The notes under the pieces are model-generated. The model ran no database searches. It saw nothing but the letters and a program-made list of their open reading frames with translations, and was not told where the DNA came from. Made by a program: the position numbers and the translations under genes. From Marinomonas ushuaiensis DSM 15871 (GTDB taxonomy: Bacteria > Pseudomonadota > Gammaproteobacteria > Pseudomonadales > Marinomonadaceae): 64,000 nt of DNA. Below are positions 36,803 to 46,455 of the stretch, piece after piece; position 1 is the stretch's first letter; every line of letters begins with the position of its first letter. The stretch is from contig NZ_JAMB01000005.1 in NCBI RefSeq assembly GCF_000521805.1, positions 62,001 to 126,000 of the forward strand. Reading direction: 5' to 3'.

Positions 36803-38346
36803 GTGAAATCTCCCCTAAAAATGAAACGATTAAAGACAATAGAATTCTAGCAACCATCGAACGTGTAGGTAATAAACTGCCTCATCCTTTCTTGTTATTT
36901 GTTTATTTAGCTGGCTTTGTGATCGTCGCGTCAATGGTGCTAAATTATTATGGATTTCAAACTATAAACCCTAAAACGGGCGATCAAAGTCCTATCCGTA
37001 GTCTATTATCTGGCGAGGGAGTTGTTTATATATTCACCAGTATGGTGAAGAACTTTGTCAATTTCCCACCATTAGGCACAATCGTGGTGGTAATGCTGGG
37101 TATTGGTTTAGCGGATAAAGTAGGTTTGCTTTCTACTTTAATGCGTCAAACCGTGGCAAAAGCGCCCAAACATCTACTAACGTTTTCTGTATTTGTTGCG
37201 GGTATTTGTGGTTCTATCGCGTCTGATGCCAATTACCTTATCTTGATTCCATTGGTTGCTATGATTTTCCATAGTATGGGACGTAACCCTATCGCCGGTG
37301 CCGCAGCTGCCTATGCAGCAGCAGGAGCGGGTTATGATGCTAGTTTGTTTGTTACGGCTGGCGATGCCATCTTTGCCGGTATTGCAACAGATGCTGCTAG
37401 GATTATTGATCCAGAAGCCTACGTTTCTCCGCTTGATAATTACTATTTTGTCGCATCATCTGTGTTTGTTTTGGCGGTTGTTGGTACATTCGTTATTGAT
37501 AAAATCGTTGAGCCACGATTAAATCGTTTGCACCCTCTGTCTAGTATGATTATCACTGCACCTAAAATGGATGTGGCCATTACCGATGCAGAAAAATCAG
37601 GCTTAAAAGCGGTTGGTCTTTTTACGTTACTATTCGCAGGCTTAGTGTTTGCTATCGTATACCCAGACGCCTCTCCATTTCGTAACGAAAATGGTGGGTT
37701 GATTCCATCTCCTTTCATGAAATCTTTTGTTCCCTTTCTGTTCTTTTACTTTATTAGCATCGGAATAATTTACGGGAAGAAAACTGGGGCTATCAGTAAA
37801 ATAGAAGATATTCCTGATTTAATGGCAACTTCTGTAAAAGGGCTTGCTAGTACGTTGGTTTTATTCTTCTCTATCTCTCAGTTTATTGCGTATTTCAAAT
37901 GGACAGGAATCGGAAACTTAATCGCCTTTGAAGGTGCTGAAATTCTACAAAGCACAGGCTTCACTGGTTATTCGTTAATTGTTGCCTTCATTATTGTGAC
38001 CGCTGTGATGAACGTTTTCATGACGTCCGGCTCTGCTCAGTTTGCATTGTTTGCTCCAATATTTATTCCTATGTTAATGAATATCGGAATAGATCCAGCT
38101 TTTACGTTAGCTATGTTCCGAATCGGTGATAGTGCAACGAATATTATTTCACCTATGAGTCCATATTTTAGTGTTGCTTTGGTTTATATGCAGCTGTATC
38201 AACCTAAATTACGCATAGGAACATTGATGGCAACCATGCTGCCATTATCTGTTGGTTTTATCGTCTTCTGGACGTTATTCCTACTGCTATGGACATGGTT
38301 AGGTCTTCCTGTTGGGCCTGGTGTATACATGCACCTAGCGAGTTAA
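36799..38346 (+). CDS. AbgT-family transporter
   Basis: A 515-residue polytopic protein of the AbgT family, known for p-aminobenzoyl-glutamate uptake and, in some members, sulfonamide efflux. Family features include the N-terminal LPHPFLLFVYLAGFVI, two re-entrant-type repeat regions and the closing SGSAQFALFAPIFIPML...GDSATNIISPMSPYFSV. It overlaps the amidohydrolase gene by 4 nt. The pair resembles E. coli abgAB-abgT with a single hydrolase gene. Confidence 0.9.
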   Translation: MSEISPKNETIKDNRILATIERVGNKLPHPFLLFVYLAGFVIVASMVLNYYGFQTINPKTGDQSPIRSLLSGEGVVYIFTSMVKNFVNFPPLGTIVVVMLGIGLADKVGLLSTLMRQTVAKAPKHLLTFSVFVAGICGSIASDANYLILIPLVAMIFHSMGRNPIAGAAAAYAAAGAGYDASLFVTAGDAIFAGIATDAARIIDPEAYVSPLDNYYFVASSVFVLAVVGTFVIDKIVEPRLNRLHPLSSMIITAPKMDVAITDAEKSGLKAVGLFTLLFAGLVFAIVYPDASPFRNENGGLIPSPFMKSFVPFLFFYFISIGIIYGKKTGAISKIEDIPDLMATSVKGLASTLVLFFSISQFIAYFKWTGIGNLIAFEGAEILQSTGFTGYSLIVAFIIVTAVMNVFMTSGSAQFALFAPIFIPMLMNIGIDPAFTLAMFRIGDSATNIISPMSPYFSVALVYMQLYQPKLRIGTLMATMLPLSVGFIVFWTLFLLLWTWLGLPVGPGVYMHLAS

Positions 38347-38375
38347 TACCTTAGTTAATACGTTTAAAAAAACAA

Positions 38376-38411
38376 AAAAGCCACTTCACATTTATTAGTG
38401 AAGTGGCTTTT
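38376..38411. terminator. Terminator of the amidohydrolase-abgT operon
   Basis: A 14-bp perfect stem AAAAGCCACTTCAC / GTGAAGTGGCTTTT (38376-38389 and 38398-38411) with an 8-nt loop. A U-rich run continues on the plus strand, and the minus strand has the complementary property. Confidence 0.92.
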
Positions 38412-38452
38412 CTTATTTTTACTCTTGGCTAAATTTAATCTCTTGCGAAATA

Positions 38453-38593
38453 TTACAACTCGATCGTGACGCTTTCGCCGTCGATGACGAGTTCTAGTGT
38501 GTTGCCAACCAGTTTGTACGTGGCATCCACTTTCGTTTTTCCTGCTTTTCTTGGGACTAACAGGGTTAGAATGTTGTGCTCTTTCTTCGCTTT
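38453..38593 (-). pseudogene. Remnant, C-terminal fragment of an unidentified gene
   Basis: The minus strand here has a 46-codon open stretch ending in TAA. It encodes a well-formed protein tail (KTKVDATYKLVGNT, then ELVIDGESVTIEL) but has no start: a TAA lies directly upstream (38594-38596). The alternating beta-strand pattern looks like the terminal strands of a beta-sandwich, possibly from a heparinase-like polysaccharide lyase, but I cannot confirm this. The adjacent DNA shows no continuation. I read it as a decayed gene. Confidence 0.45.
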
Positions 38594-38657
38594 TTAAAAA
38601 TTTATTCCCCAATTTTGCATCTTTGCTTCTCAACTTATTACGATGAAATCTAAGAAA

Positions 38658-39860
38658 TTATTCGATTAGCTTGCTTATCACAACAACATTACTGTGCAGT
38701 GTTTTGTGGACAGGGCATTTATCGGCGATTTCTAAGAAACGTGCTTTTTGTTGTTTATCTAAATCACCAGTGAAGCTAATGTTACGAACAATCGCTTCCA
38801 TACCGTTTTGTTGTTCACAATTATCGCAATCGTCTTTGTAATTGCGTGTATGGGTCAGTTCTACCTTAATGTGTTCAACTGGCAAATTTTTGCGTTCAGC
38901 GTACATTCTTAACGTCATGGCGGTACAGGCACCTAAACCAGCAAGTACGTGATCGTAAGGATCGGGTCCAGAGTTTTTACCACCTACGTTTACAGGTTCG
39001 TCAGCTAACCAATAGTGACTTGACGTACTAACGTGCTGAGCAAACTTATGATCTTTTTCTTCGACTAAAACATGACCTTTCGCTACTGTGCTTTGATAGC
39101 TGCTTTCATCGCTTGGTGCATATCGGCTTGCCCATGCTGCAATTACGTTGGCAGCGTATTCAGCATCGCTTTTGTCACTGAGTAAATGATCGGCATCATC
39201 TAAACTAACGAAGCTTTTAGGGTGCATTGCGGCTTGGTAAATTTTTTCTGCTTCTGTAATTTTAACTATGCTGTCTATTGGTGAATGCATAACTAATAGC
39301 GCTTTCTTAAGTTTGCTAATATGGCTGTTACCATAATTGTTAATATCGTCTAAAAACTGCTTTTGTATTTTAAAGCGACGACCGGCAAGACTTACTTCTG
39401 CTTCACCTTTCTCTTTGATATCGTCAATGTGAGCTGAAAAGTTATGTGCGACATGAGCTGCATCAGACGGTGAGCCTATCGTCACAACAGCAACAGACTC
39501 AGGTACTTTTTGAGCAACACCCAATACTGCTGCACCGCCTAAACTATGGCCAATCAACAATTTTGGCGCTTCATATTCGTCACGTAAAAAATCAGCGGCC
39601 GCGATTAAATCTTGAATGTTTGAGGAGAAATTTGTATTAGCAAAATCTCCATCACTGTTGCCTAGACCTGTAAAATCAAAACGTAAAACGGCAATGCCTT
39701 TCTCCATTAATGCTCGACTAATCCGAGAAGCAGCAGCCACGTCTTTACCGCACGTAAAGCAGTGAGCGAATAGGGCGTAAAATTTAATATCTGATTCCGG
39801 TGTTTCTAATAATCCACTGAGCGTGTGGTTACCACTGGTAAATTCTATTTTTTGGCGCAT
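38658..39860 (-). CDS. Alpha/beta hydrolase - OsmC family fusion protein
   Basis: A 400-residue bifunctional protein. Residues 1-245 are a serine hydrolase: nucleophile GHSLGG (Ser106), Asp196 (SPIDSIV) and His225 (DADHLL) complete the triad. Residues 255-400 are an OsmC-like peroxidase domain with its two cysteines at Cys312 ([13 protein letters not shown]) and Cys382 (CPVHKTLH). A CDNC motif (345-348) is an extra pair between them. OsmC proteins reduce organic peroxides with thiols. The fusion is known in proteobacteria, and the pairing suggests hydrolysis plus reduction of lipid or acyl peroxides. The start is the ATG at 39860, with GGAGGA about 7 nt upstream; the longer TTG start at 39878 is not preferred. 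Confidence 0.9.
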   Translation of the reverse strand: MRQKIEFTSGNHTLSGLLETPESDIKFYALFAHCFTCGKDVAAASRISRALMEKGIAVLRFDFTGLGNSDGDFANTNFSSNIQDLIAAADFLRDEYEAPKLLIGHSLGGAAVLGVAQKVPESVAVVTIGSPSDAAHVAHNFSAHIDDIKEKGEAEVSLAGRRFKIQKQFLDDINNYGNSHISKLKKALLVMHSPIDSIVKITEAEKIYQAAMHPKSFVSLDDADHLLSDKSDAEYAANVIAAWASRYAPSDESSYQSTVAKGHVLVEEKDHKFAQHVSTSSHYWLADEPVNVGGKNSGPDPYDHVLAGLGACTAMTLRMYAERKNLPVEHIKVELTHTRNYKDDCDNCEQQNGMEAIVRNISFTGDLDKQQKARFLEIADKCPVHKTLHSNVVVISKLIE

Positions 39861-39988
39861 AGCGCATTCCTCCAACAACGTAATTTTTATGAAAGTAAAT
39901 TCATGCTCTTAATTATTTCAGTATGGCTGAAAATTGGCGGTGCAGGCAGGAAAACTAAATAAGAAACTAGAATTTTCAGCCGATTATA

Positions 39989-40870
39989 TTAGGCATAGGT
40001 TTCGATGAGTACATCCAGCATGGCGGCAGCGGCGATGGATAAGTTTGATCTAGGTTGGCAAATCACACCGACACGACGATGTATTTCTGGCTCCACGACA
40101 GGGCGACAAATCGCCCCTTGTTCTGTGGTTTGTTGACGGCAAAGGGCAGGAACAACTGCCACGCCCATGCCTTCGCTGACCATTCGCCCAACCGTCGCAA
40201 GCTGATGTGCGTCAAAGGCGACATTTAACTCTATGTTAGCGTCATTAAGTGTCTTTTCTATCATGGTGCGAACACTGGAGGGGCGTTGTAGGGTGATGAA
40301 ATTGTATTCTAACAATGCTTCCCATGTAATGTTTTCGTGTATTTCTAAAGGGTGACCTTTCGGTAGAATCGCAATAAATCGATCGTCGTATAATGGGTAA
40401 AATGCCAGCTCTAGCAAGCCGACAGGCTCAAATGAAATCCCTAGCTCTACTTGATTATTACGCACCATTTCAACCACCACATCAGATAGCACATCATCAA
40501 TCGCCACCTGAATATGAGGGTAGGATGCATGATAATTACGAATGGCTTTTGGCAGCAGCGACGCGGCAAAAGAAGGCATAGAAGCAATGGTGATTTTGCC
40601 AAGTTGCAAAGCAAAACGTTGCTTCATCTCATCTTCTGCATTTTCCCACTGAGCAAGCAGCCGCCTAGCAATCGACACCAATGCTTCGCCTTCTGGGGTA
40701 AGGGCAATGCTTCGAGTGGTTCGTGTCAGTAATTTTCCACCTAAATTTTCTTCTAAACTCTTTATCGACAAGCTCAATGCTGGTTGGGATAGATGGAGTT
40801 GATTGGCGGCATTGGCGAAGCTCATAGATTGGGCGACGGCAAGGAAGGCCTTAACTTGCTTAACATTCAT
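39989..40870 (-). CDS. LysR-type regulator, divergent from the CoA-transferase operon
   Basis: A 293-residue LysR protein with the classical helix-turn-helix (VKQVKAFLAVAQSMSFANAANQL at the start, then LSQPALSLSIKSLEE). The rest is the effector-binding domain with IASMPSFAASLLP. It is divergent from the acetoacetate/short-chain fatty-acid operon with a 98-bp intergenic region, so it very probably controls it. Confidence 0.9.
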   Translation of the reverse strand: MNVKQVKAFLAVAQSMSFANAANQLHLSQPALSLSIKSLEENLGGKLLTRTTRSIALTPEGEALVSIARRLLAQWENAEDEMKQRFALQLGKITIASMPSFAASLLPKAIRNYHASYPHIQVAIDDVLSDVVVEMVRNNQVELGISFEPVGLLELAFYPLYDDRFIAILPKGHPLEIHENITWEALLEYNFITLQRPSSVRTMIEKTLNDANIELNVAFDAHQLATVGRMVSEGMGVAVVPALCRQQTTEQGAICRPVVEPEIHRRVGVICQPRSNLSIAAAAMLDVLIETYA

Positions 40871-40968
40871 TTGAAAAACTTATCAATAAATATAAAAAAC
40901 AAATTTAATTAATTTATCTCCTTGAGTCAAACTGAACCACCATCACAATAATAATTAGGAGAAGGGTA

Positions 40969-41673
40969 ATGGCAGGTTTTGACAAAGTGGTCGCCTCGTA
41001 TGAGGAAGCCATGGCTGGACTAGAAGACGGTATGACCGTTCTTGCTGGTGGATTCGGCTTATGTGGTATTCCAGAGAACCTGATTGGCGAAATTAAGCGC
41101 AAAGGCACCAAAGGGCTCACTGTGGTTTCTAACAACTGCGGCGTTGATGGCTTTGGCTTAGGGATTTTGCTAGAAGATAAGCAAATCCGAAAAATGATCT
41201 CGTCTTATGTAGGTGAAAACGCCTTATTCGAAAAACAATTGCTCGATGGTGAACTAGAAGTAGAACTGACCCCTCAAGGTACCTTAGCTGAAAAAATGCG
41301 CTCTGGTGGTGCTGGCATCCCTGCCTTTTATACTGCTACAGGCGTTGGAACACCGGTTGCCGAAGGCAAAGAGATCAAAGTGTTTCATGAACGAGAATAC
41401 TTACTCGAAGAAGCCATTACAGGCGATTTTGCCATAGTTAAAGGCTGGAAAGCAGACCGCTACGGCAATGTTGTTTACCGTCATACCGCACAAAACTTCA
41501 ATCCACTTGCTGCTACGGCAGGAAAAATTACTGTTGTGGAAGTAGAAGAAATTGTTGAAGTGGGTGAACTCGAACCAACTCATATCCAAACACCAGGCAT
41601 TTATGTTGACCGAGTGATATTGGGCACGTTTGAAAAACGCATCGAACAAAGAACCATTAAGCCAACAGAATAA
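40969..41673 (+). CDS. atoD: CoA-transferase subunit A (3-oxoacid / acetoacetate)
   Basis: Alpha subunit of a 3-oxoacid CoA-transferase, moving CoA from succinyl-CoA or acetyl-CoA to acetoacetate or a short-chain acid. The 234-residue product has the family opening ([20 protein letters not shown]), the conserved [13 protein letters not shown] and a late [11 protein letters not shown]. It is first in the operon A-B-thiolase-AtoE, with AGGAGAAGGG just before the ATG. The closest match by context is either ScoA or AtoD; sequence alone does not tell them apart here. Confidence 0.93.
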   Translation: MAGFDKVVASYEEAMAGLEDGMTVLAGGFGLCGIPENLIGEIKRKGTKGLTVVSNNCGVDGFGLGILLEDKQIRKMISSYVGENALFEKQLLDGELEVELTPQGTLAEKMRSGGAGIPAFYTATGVGTPVAEGKEIKVFHEREYLLEEAITGDFAIVKGWKADRYGNVVYRHTAQNFNPLAATAGKITVVEVEEIVEVGELEPTHIQTPGIYVDRVILGTFEKRIEQRTIKPTE

Positions 41674-41689
41674 TAAAGAGGTTTTTAAA

Positions 41690-42349
41690 ATGGCACTGAC
41701 AAGAGAACAAATGGCGCAACGTGTCGCTCAAGAATTACAAGACGGTTTTTACGTCAACTTGGGTATCGGTATTCCTACTTTAGTCGCGAATTACGTACCA
41801 GATAATATGGACGTTATGTTGCAGTCCGAAAATGGTTTGCTTGGTATGGGCGAGTTTCCTACCGAAGAAACCATAGACGCAGACATGATCAACGCGGGTA
41901 AACAAACGGTTACTACGGTAAAAGGCGCTTCTATTTTTTCATCGGCGGAATCTTTTGCCATGATCCGTGGTGGTCACGTTGATTTAACCGTGCTGGGCGC
42001 ATTTGAAGTCGATGTGAATGGTAATATCGCCTCTTGGATGATTCCTAATAAATTGGTGAAAGGCATGGGCGGCGCGATGGATTTAGTTGCCGGTGCAGAC
42101 AACATTATTGTCACCATGACTCACGCTTCTAAATCTGGTGAATCTAAATTACTAGCGGATTGTTCTTTGCCACTGACAGGCAAAGGCTGTATCAAAAAAG
42201 TGCTGACAGACTTAGCTTGGTTAGAAATTGAAAATGGTACATTTGTGCTGAAAGAAAGAGCGCCTGGTGTGTCTATCGAAGAAATCATAGAAAAGACGCA
42301 AGGTAAGCTCATTGTTCCAGACCATGTTCCAGAGATGGTCTTTGCTTAA
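41690..42349 (+). CDS. atoA: CoA-transferase subunit B (3-oxoacid / acetoacetate)
   Basis: Beta subunit with the catalytic glutamate, which forms the enzyme-CoA thioester, in QSENGLLGMG. GIGIPTLVANYVP is the family opening. The longest frame begins inside the end of subunit A (41630), but the ATG at 41690 has an AAAGAGG ribosome-binding site and yields the standard 219 residues. Confidence 0.93.
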   Translation: MALTREQMAQRVAQELQDGFYVNLGIGIPTLVANYVPDNMDVMLQSENGLLGMGEFPTEETIDADMINAGKQTVTTVKGASIFSSAESFAMIRGGHVDLTVLGAFEVDVNGNIASWMIPNKLVKGMGGAMDLVAGADNIIVTMTHASKSGESKLLADCSLPLTGKGCIKKVLTDLAWLEIENGTFVLKERAPGVSIEEIIEKTQGKLIVPDHVPEMVFA

Positions 42350-42410
42350 GATAAAGCCTTATTATTCAAAATTAAAAGAATAAACCGAATCACATTAAGG
42401 AGCCGATCAA

Positions 42411-43586
42411 ATGAAAGCTGTTATCGTCGCTGCTGCAAGAACCCCAATAGGTGCTTTTAATGGCGCCTTATCCTCGTTAAGTGCTGTGCAATTAGGCACT
42501 CAACTATTGTCTGGTATGTTGGCCAAACAACCTATTTTAAAAGGTCACATTGACGACGTCATTTTAGGCCAAGTCTTAGCCGCTGGCTGTGGGCAAAATC
42601 CTGCACGTCAAACCGCTATTCACTCTGGATTGGCCAATCATGTTTCCGCTATGACAATTAATAAGGTTTGTGGCTCTGGTTTAAAAGCTGTTCAACTGGC
42701 TGCACAAGCCGTTCTAAATGGCGATGCAAATATGGTGGTTGCCGGCGGACAGGAAAGCATGAGCCAAGCAGCACATGTTTTACCAAATAGCCGTTCTGGT
42801 AAAAAAATGGGTGATTGGACTATGGTGGACACCATGGTCAGCGACGGTTTATGGGATGCCTTTAATAACTATCACATGGGACAAACAGCAGAAAATATTG
42901 CTTCCCGTTGGGGTATTGATCGTCTTGCTCAAGATGTGTTTGCAGAGCAATCGCAACACAAAGCAGCCCAAGCTCAATCAGAAGGGCGTTTTATTGAAGA
43001 AATTTTCTCAATCTCGATTCCTCAGCGTAAAGGTGATCCTGTCATTGTGTCTGCCGATGAACAAATTCGCCCTAATACCAGCTCTGAATCACTTGCTAAA
43101 TTACGACCCGCTTTTACTAAAGAGGGTAGTGTGACGGCTGGTAACTCATCCACATTAAACGATGGCGCCGCCATGGTTGTTGTCACCACGGATGAAGAAG
43201 CAAATCGTTTAGGCTTGCCTATTTTAGCGGTTATCGAAGCGGCAAGTTCTGCAGGTGTTGATCCTGAAGTCATGGGAACTGGACCAATTGCAGCAACAAA
43301 CAAAGTACTTAAAAAAGCCAATTGGCAAGTTGCCGATTTAGACCTTGTTGAAGCCAACGAAGCTTTTGCCGTACAAGCTTTATGTGTGAATAAAGAGCTT
43401 GGTTTAGACGTCAATAAAGTCAACGTTAACGGTGGCGCTGTTGCGTTAGGCCATCCAATCGGAGCATCAGGTTGTCGAATTTTGGTGACATTGCTTCATG
43501 AAATGCAAAGACAAGACCTTAAAAAAGGGCTTGCTACCTTGTGTATTGGCGGTGGTATGGGCGTTGCAATGCTCGTTTCACGTTAA
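42411..43586 (+). CDS. atoB: Acetyl-CoA C-acetyltransferase (thiolase)
   Basis: Splits acetoacetyl-CoA to two acetyl-CoA. The acylated cysteine is in NKVCGSGLKAVQLA, the His in GHPIGASG and the second Cys in CIGGGMG. The length of 391 residues is normal for AtoB/PhaA. With the CoA-transferase it completes acetoacetate degradation. Confidence 0.94.
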   Translation: MKAVIVAAARTPIGAFNGALSSLSAVQLGTQLLSGMLAKQPILKGHIDDVILGQVLAAGCGQNPARQTAIHSGLANHVSAMTINKVCGSGLKAVQLAAQAVLNGDANMVVAGGQESMSQAAHVLPNSRSGKKMGDWTMVDTMVSDGLWDAFNNYHMGQTAENIASRWGIDRLAQDVFAEQSQHKAAQAQSEGRFIEEIFSISIPQRKGDPVIVSADEQIRPNTSSESLAKLRPAFTKEGSVTAGNSSTLNDGAAMVVVTTDEEANRLGLPILAVIEAASSAGVDPEVMGTGPIAATNKVLKKANWQVADLDLVEANEAFAVQALCVNKELGLDVNKVNVNGGAVALGHPIGASGCRILVTLLHEMQRQDLKKGLATLCIGGGMGVAMLVSR

Positions 43587-43638
43587 GAAATAGTTAAAAA
43601 GTGTACGTTAAGTGCGTTAATTAAAAATCGCATATTAT

Positions 43639-43692
43639 AGAAGAGGGAATTCAGTTGGTGCCACAAGTGCCGATTCTGAATATCTCTCTTTC
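43639..43692 (+). promoter_or_regulatory. Imperfect hairpin between atoB and atoE
   Basis: An extended imperfect inverted repeat: the AGAAGAGGGAATTCAG arm (43639-43654) pairs with the CTGAATATCTCTCTTTCT-type arm (43676-43692) with bulges, around a 21-nt loop that holds a direct repeat GTGCC-ACAA-GTGCC. A short T-rich run follows. It could slow or partly end transcription, or stabilise the mRNA, between the enzyme genes and the transporter gene. Confidence 0.3.
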
Positions 43693-43730
43693 TATTTTTC
43701 TAATAAGAAATATAAAAATAGGAATGTCTC

Positions 43731-45107
43731 ATGAATACAATTGAACAAAAACAAACGGGTCTGCAAAAAGTAAGTCAGTTCTTTGTGCTGCTATTACAGC
43801 GCTATCTTCCTGATCCTTTTATCTTTGCCATTATTCTTACCTTCGCGGTGTTTTTATTCGTGATGCCGAGTACAGGTCAAGGGCCGATGCAAGTGGTTAA
43901 CGCTTGGGCCGGTGGATTTTGGAATCTATTAAGCTTCTCGATGCAAATGGCTATGGTTGTGGTAACAGGTCACGCTATGGCAAGTGCGCCAGCCTTTAAA
44001 AGCAAATTAGCTATGTTGGCAGGGGTAGCTAAAACACCTGGACAAGCAATTATTCTAGTAACCGCAATCAGCGCTATGGCATGTTGGGTAAACTGGGGAT
44101 TTGGTTTGGTTGTTGGGGCTATTTTTGCCCGTGAAATCGCAGCACGAGTGAAAGGTGTAGATTACCGCTTGCTGATTGCTTCTGCTTATAGTGGTTTCTT
44201 ATTTTGGCATGCGGGCTTGTCTGGCTCAATTCCATTATCGATTGCTGGCGGCGCGAATATTTCGACTGTGACAAATGGTGCGGTAACAGCAGCTATTCCA
44301 ACGTCAGAAACTATTTTCTCTCCAATGAACTTGACGATTCTAGCTGTCATGTTTGTCACTATTCCATTATTGAATCGTTTGATGCATCCAGCACCACAAG
44401 ACACGATCACAATTGATGCGGAGATTTTGGAAGAAACTAAGGTTGAAGCTATTAAAGATCGTGCAGACATGAGTCCTGCAGAGCGTCTTGAAAACAGCCG
44501 TACGTTGTCTTTATTACTAGGTGCAATGGGTTTTGCTTATATCATTTATTACTTTGTAACGAATGGCTTTGCATTAAACTTGAACATTGTTAACTTTACC
44601 TTTTTGTTCTCGGCTATCTTGCTTCACGGTACGCCAAAAAGCTTACTGACTTCTATTTCACAAGGTGCTCGTAACTGTTCTGGTATCTTGCTTCAGTTCC
44701 CATTCTACGCAGGTATTATGGGCATGATGACGGCAACTGGTGATTCTGGTACGTCTCTTGCTGGTGTTATTTCACAAGGCTTCGTGTCTATCTCTAATGA
44801 AACAACCTTTCCACTGTTTACCTTCTTAAGTGCAGGTATTGTGAACTTCTTCGTGCCTTCTGGTGGCGGTCAATGGGCTGTGCAAGCACCTATCATGATG
44901 CCAGCCGGTGCAGCGCTTGGCGTTGATGCAGCGAAAACAGCGATGGCGATTGCATGGGGCGATGCTTGGACAAATATGATCCAGCCATTCTGGGCATTGC
45001 CAGCATTAGCGATTGCAGGTCTTGGTGCGAAAGATGTAATGGGTTACTGCTTGATGGCGTTGATCGGCTCTGGCGTGATCATTTCATTAGGTTTCTTAAT
45101 CTTCTAA
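43731..45107 (+). CDS. atoE: Short-chain fatty acid transporter AtoE
   Basis: A 458-residue polytopic inner-membrane protein of the AtoE family, importing short-chain fatty acids such as butyrate or acetoacetate. Family features: LPDPFIFAIILTF near the N-terminus, SYGLVVGA-like loops around WVNWGFGLVVG, and the late VPSGGGQWAVQAPIMMPAG and WGDAWTNMIQPFWALPAL motifs. It is the last gene of the operon. Confidence 0.92.
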   Translation: MNTIEQKQTGLQKVSQFFVLLLQRYLPDPFIFAIILTFAVFLFVMPSTGQGPMQVVNAWAGGFWNLLSFSMQMAMVVVTGHAMASAPAFKSKLAMLAGVAKTPGQAIILVTAISAMACWVNWGFGLVVGAIFAREIAARVKGVDYRLLIASAYSGFLFWHAGLSGSIPLSIAGGANISTVTNGAVTAAIPTSETIFSPMNLTILAVMFVTIPLLNRLMHPAPQDTITIDAEILEETKVEAIKDRADMSPAERLENSRTLSLLLGAMGFAYIIYYFVTNGFALNLNIVNFTFLFSAILLHGTPKSLLTSISQGARNCSGILLQFPFYAGIMGMMTATGDSGTSLAGVISQGFVSISNETTFPLFTFLSAGIVNFFVPSGGGQWAVQAPIMMPAGAALGVDAAKTAMAIAWGDAWTNMIQPFWALPALAIAGLGAKDVMGYCLMALIGSGVIISLGFLIF

Positions 45108-45142
45108 ACCTCAATTCCTAATTCAAATTAGAATGAGTTTAT

Positions 45143-45180
45143 AAAAACACTACTCAGATTATTCTGGGTGGTGTTTTTTT
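45143..45180 (+). terminator. Terminator of the ato operon
   Basis: Stem about 45146-45158 / 45163-45175 with G-T pairs (AACACTACTCAGA against TCTGGGTGGTGTT), a 4-nt loop TTAT and a seven-T tail. An A-run at the left makes it partly symmetric. Confidence 0.88.
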
Positions 45181-45307
45181 ATCCAAAAAAGAATTTTTGG
45201 TCCTTGATAAGTCCATTGTTATTCAATATTTCTTGGGCTATGTCTCGAGTTATAAACCTTATAATCTCCGCCGTTTTGTTGTTTTAGTGGAATTAGGTAG
45301 GTATATC

Positions 45308-46351
45308 ATGGTTGAAATTGGCGAGAAGGTAGGAGGTAAAGAAGGCTATCATAAAGAACTTAAAATAGGATTTAAGAAATATTTTTTAAGTTTACTTTTA
45401 CTATATGGTGTGGAATCTCATGCTAATGTAAGTTGGATGTCAGCCACATTGGATAACGATTTTTTTGTTAATAAAGATAATGGTTACACTAATGGTATTT
45501 ATGTTTCCACATACGATGTTTATGACCATGTGGCATCACAGCAAAAATCAGATGTTTGGGTTAAACCATTAATGTGGAGTATGCCTAATCGCTCTATTGA
45601 TCAAGCCGTCAATGTATATAGTTTTGGTCAAACATTAACAACGCCTTATGATATTTCTCAAACAGTTCCTTCTGAATCAGATTTACCTTATTCCGCAGTC
45701 ATCAGCTTTACCAATACCTATATTACGGTTGGAGCAGATTATGCCGACAGAGCAAGCACAACGTTAGGTATTGTCGGTCCGCTTGCATTAGGCGAAGAGA
45801 GCCAAAAAGCCATTCATTCGGTTATTTCTGCGCAAGACCCGCAGGGTTGGGGCACTCAATTAAATAATGAATTGGTATTTGAGTTATCTCGTGGTCGAAC
45901 ATGGCGGCAGTGGGTTTCTGACAGGGGCAATGCCGATATATTGTTAGGCGTAAACGGTAGTCTTGGCACAATCAAAAGCGGTGTTAGCACGGCAGCTATT
46001 ATTCGTTATGGTGAAAATCTTAGAGACTCTTATGCTACGGTACTATTTGCCGACTCAAGAACATCCAACCCGATTGCGGTAAATGGGGGGTGGTTTTTCT
46101 ACTCGGGCTTAGCGTTGAAATACAACTTTAACCAAATCTATACAGATGGTAATACATTCAGAGATAGTCGATCGGTTGATTATGATCACAACACCAATAT
46201 ATTCGCATTAGGTGTTACTTATTCTTGGGGTGAGGGTTCTCTTGCGTTCGCAATTAATACACCTTTTTCATTTAATGAAAATAAAAATGCTGATCGTAAT
46301 TTAGACGAGTTTAATAGCTATGGAACACTCACATTTGCATGGGCGATGTAG
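45308..46351 (+). CDS. lpxR: LpxR-family lipid A 3'-O-deacylase-like outer-membrane protein (DUF2219)
   Basis: Predicted outer-membrane barrel of the LpxR family. Known members remove the 3'-acyloxyacyl group of lipid A. After a signal peptide ending at SHA/NV, the conserved N-terminal DNDFF carries the Asn-Asp pair of the active site, and GPLALGEESQKAIHSVI ... DPQGWGTQLNNE carries the family His and Glu. The longest ORF starts at a TTG (45197), but the ATG at 45308 (after AGGTAGG) is the better start. It leaves about 19 residues before the hydrophobic stretch, long for a signal n-region, so a later start is possible. Enzymatic activity is not guaranteed by homology. Confidence 0.87.
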   Translation: MVEIGEKVGGKEGYHKELKIGFKKYFLSLLLLYGVESHANVSWMSATLDNDFFVNKDNGYTNGIYVSTYDVYDHVASQQKSDVWVKPLMWSMPNRSIDQAVNVYSFGQTLTTPYDISQTVPSESDLPYSAVISFTNTYITVGADYADRASTTLGIVGPLALGEESQKAIHSVISAQDPQGWGTQLNNELVFELSRGRTWRQWVSDRGNADILLGVNGSLGTIKSGVSTAAIIRYGENLRDSYATVLFADSRTSNPIAVNGGWFFYSGLALKYNFNQIYTDGNTFRDSRSVDYDHNTNIFALGVTYSWGEGSLAFAINTPFSFNENKNADRNLDEFNSYGTLTFAWAM

Positions 46352-46383
46352 TTGTTCAACGGCAATGTTTTTTTGGTAACTGT

Positions 46384-46418
46384 AATGCATTGTCAGCATT
46401 AGAAAATGCATTTTTTTT
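46384..46418 (+). terminator. Terminator after lpxR
   Basis: AATGCATT occurs at 46384-46391 and 46405-46412, forming an 8-bp stem with a 13-nt loop, followed directly by a T-run to 46418. The half-site is itself a palindrome, so alternative folds are possible. Confidence 0.65.
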
Positions 46419-46455
46419 GTGGTTATAAAGGGATATAGAAGTCCTACAGAATTAC

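Noticed and set aside
38364-38633. 89-codon minus-strand ORF across the abgT terminator
   Set aside because: It reads through the terminator stem and is in a different frame from the protein-like remnant at 38453-38593.
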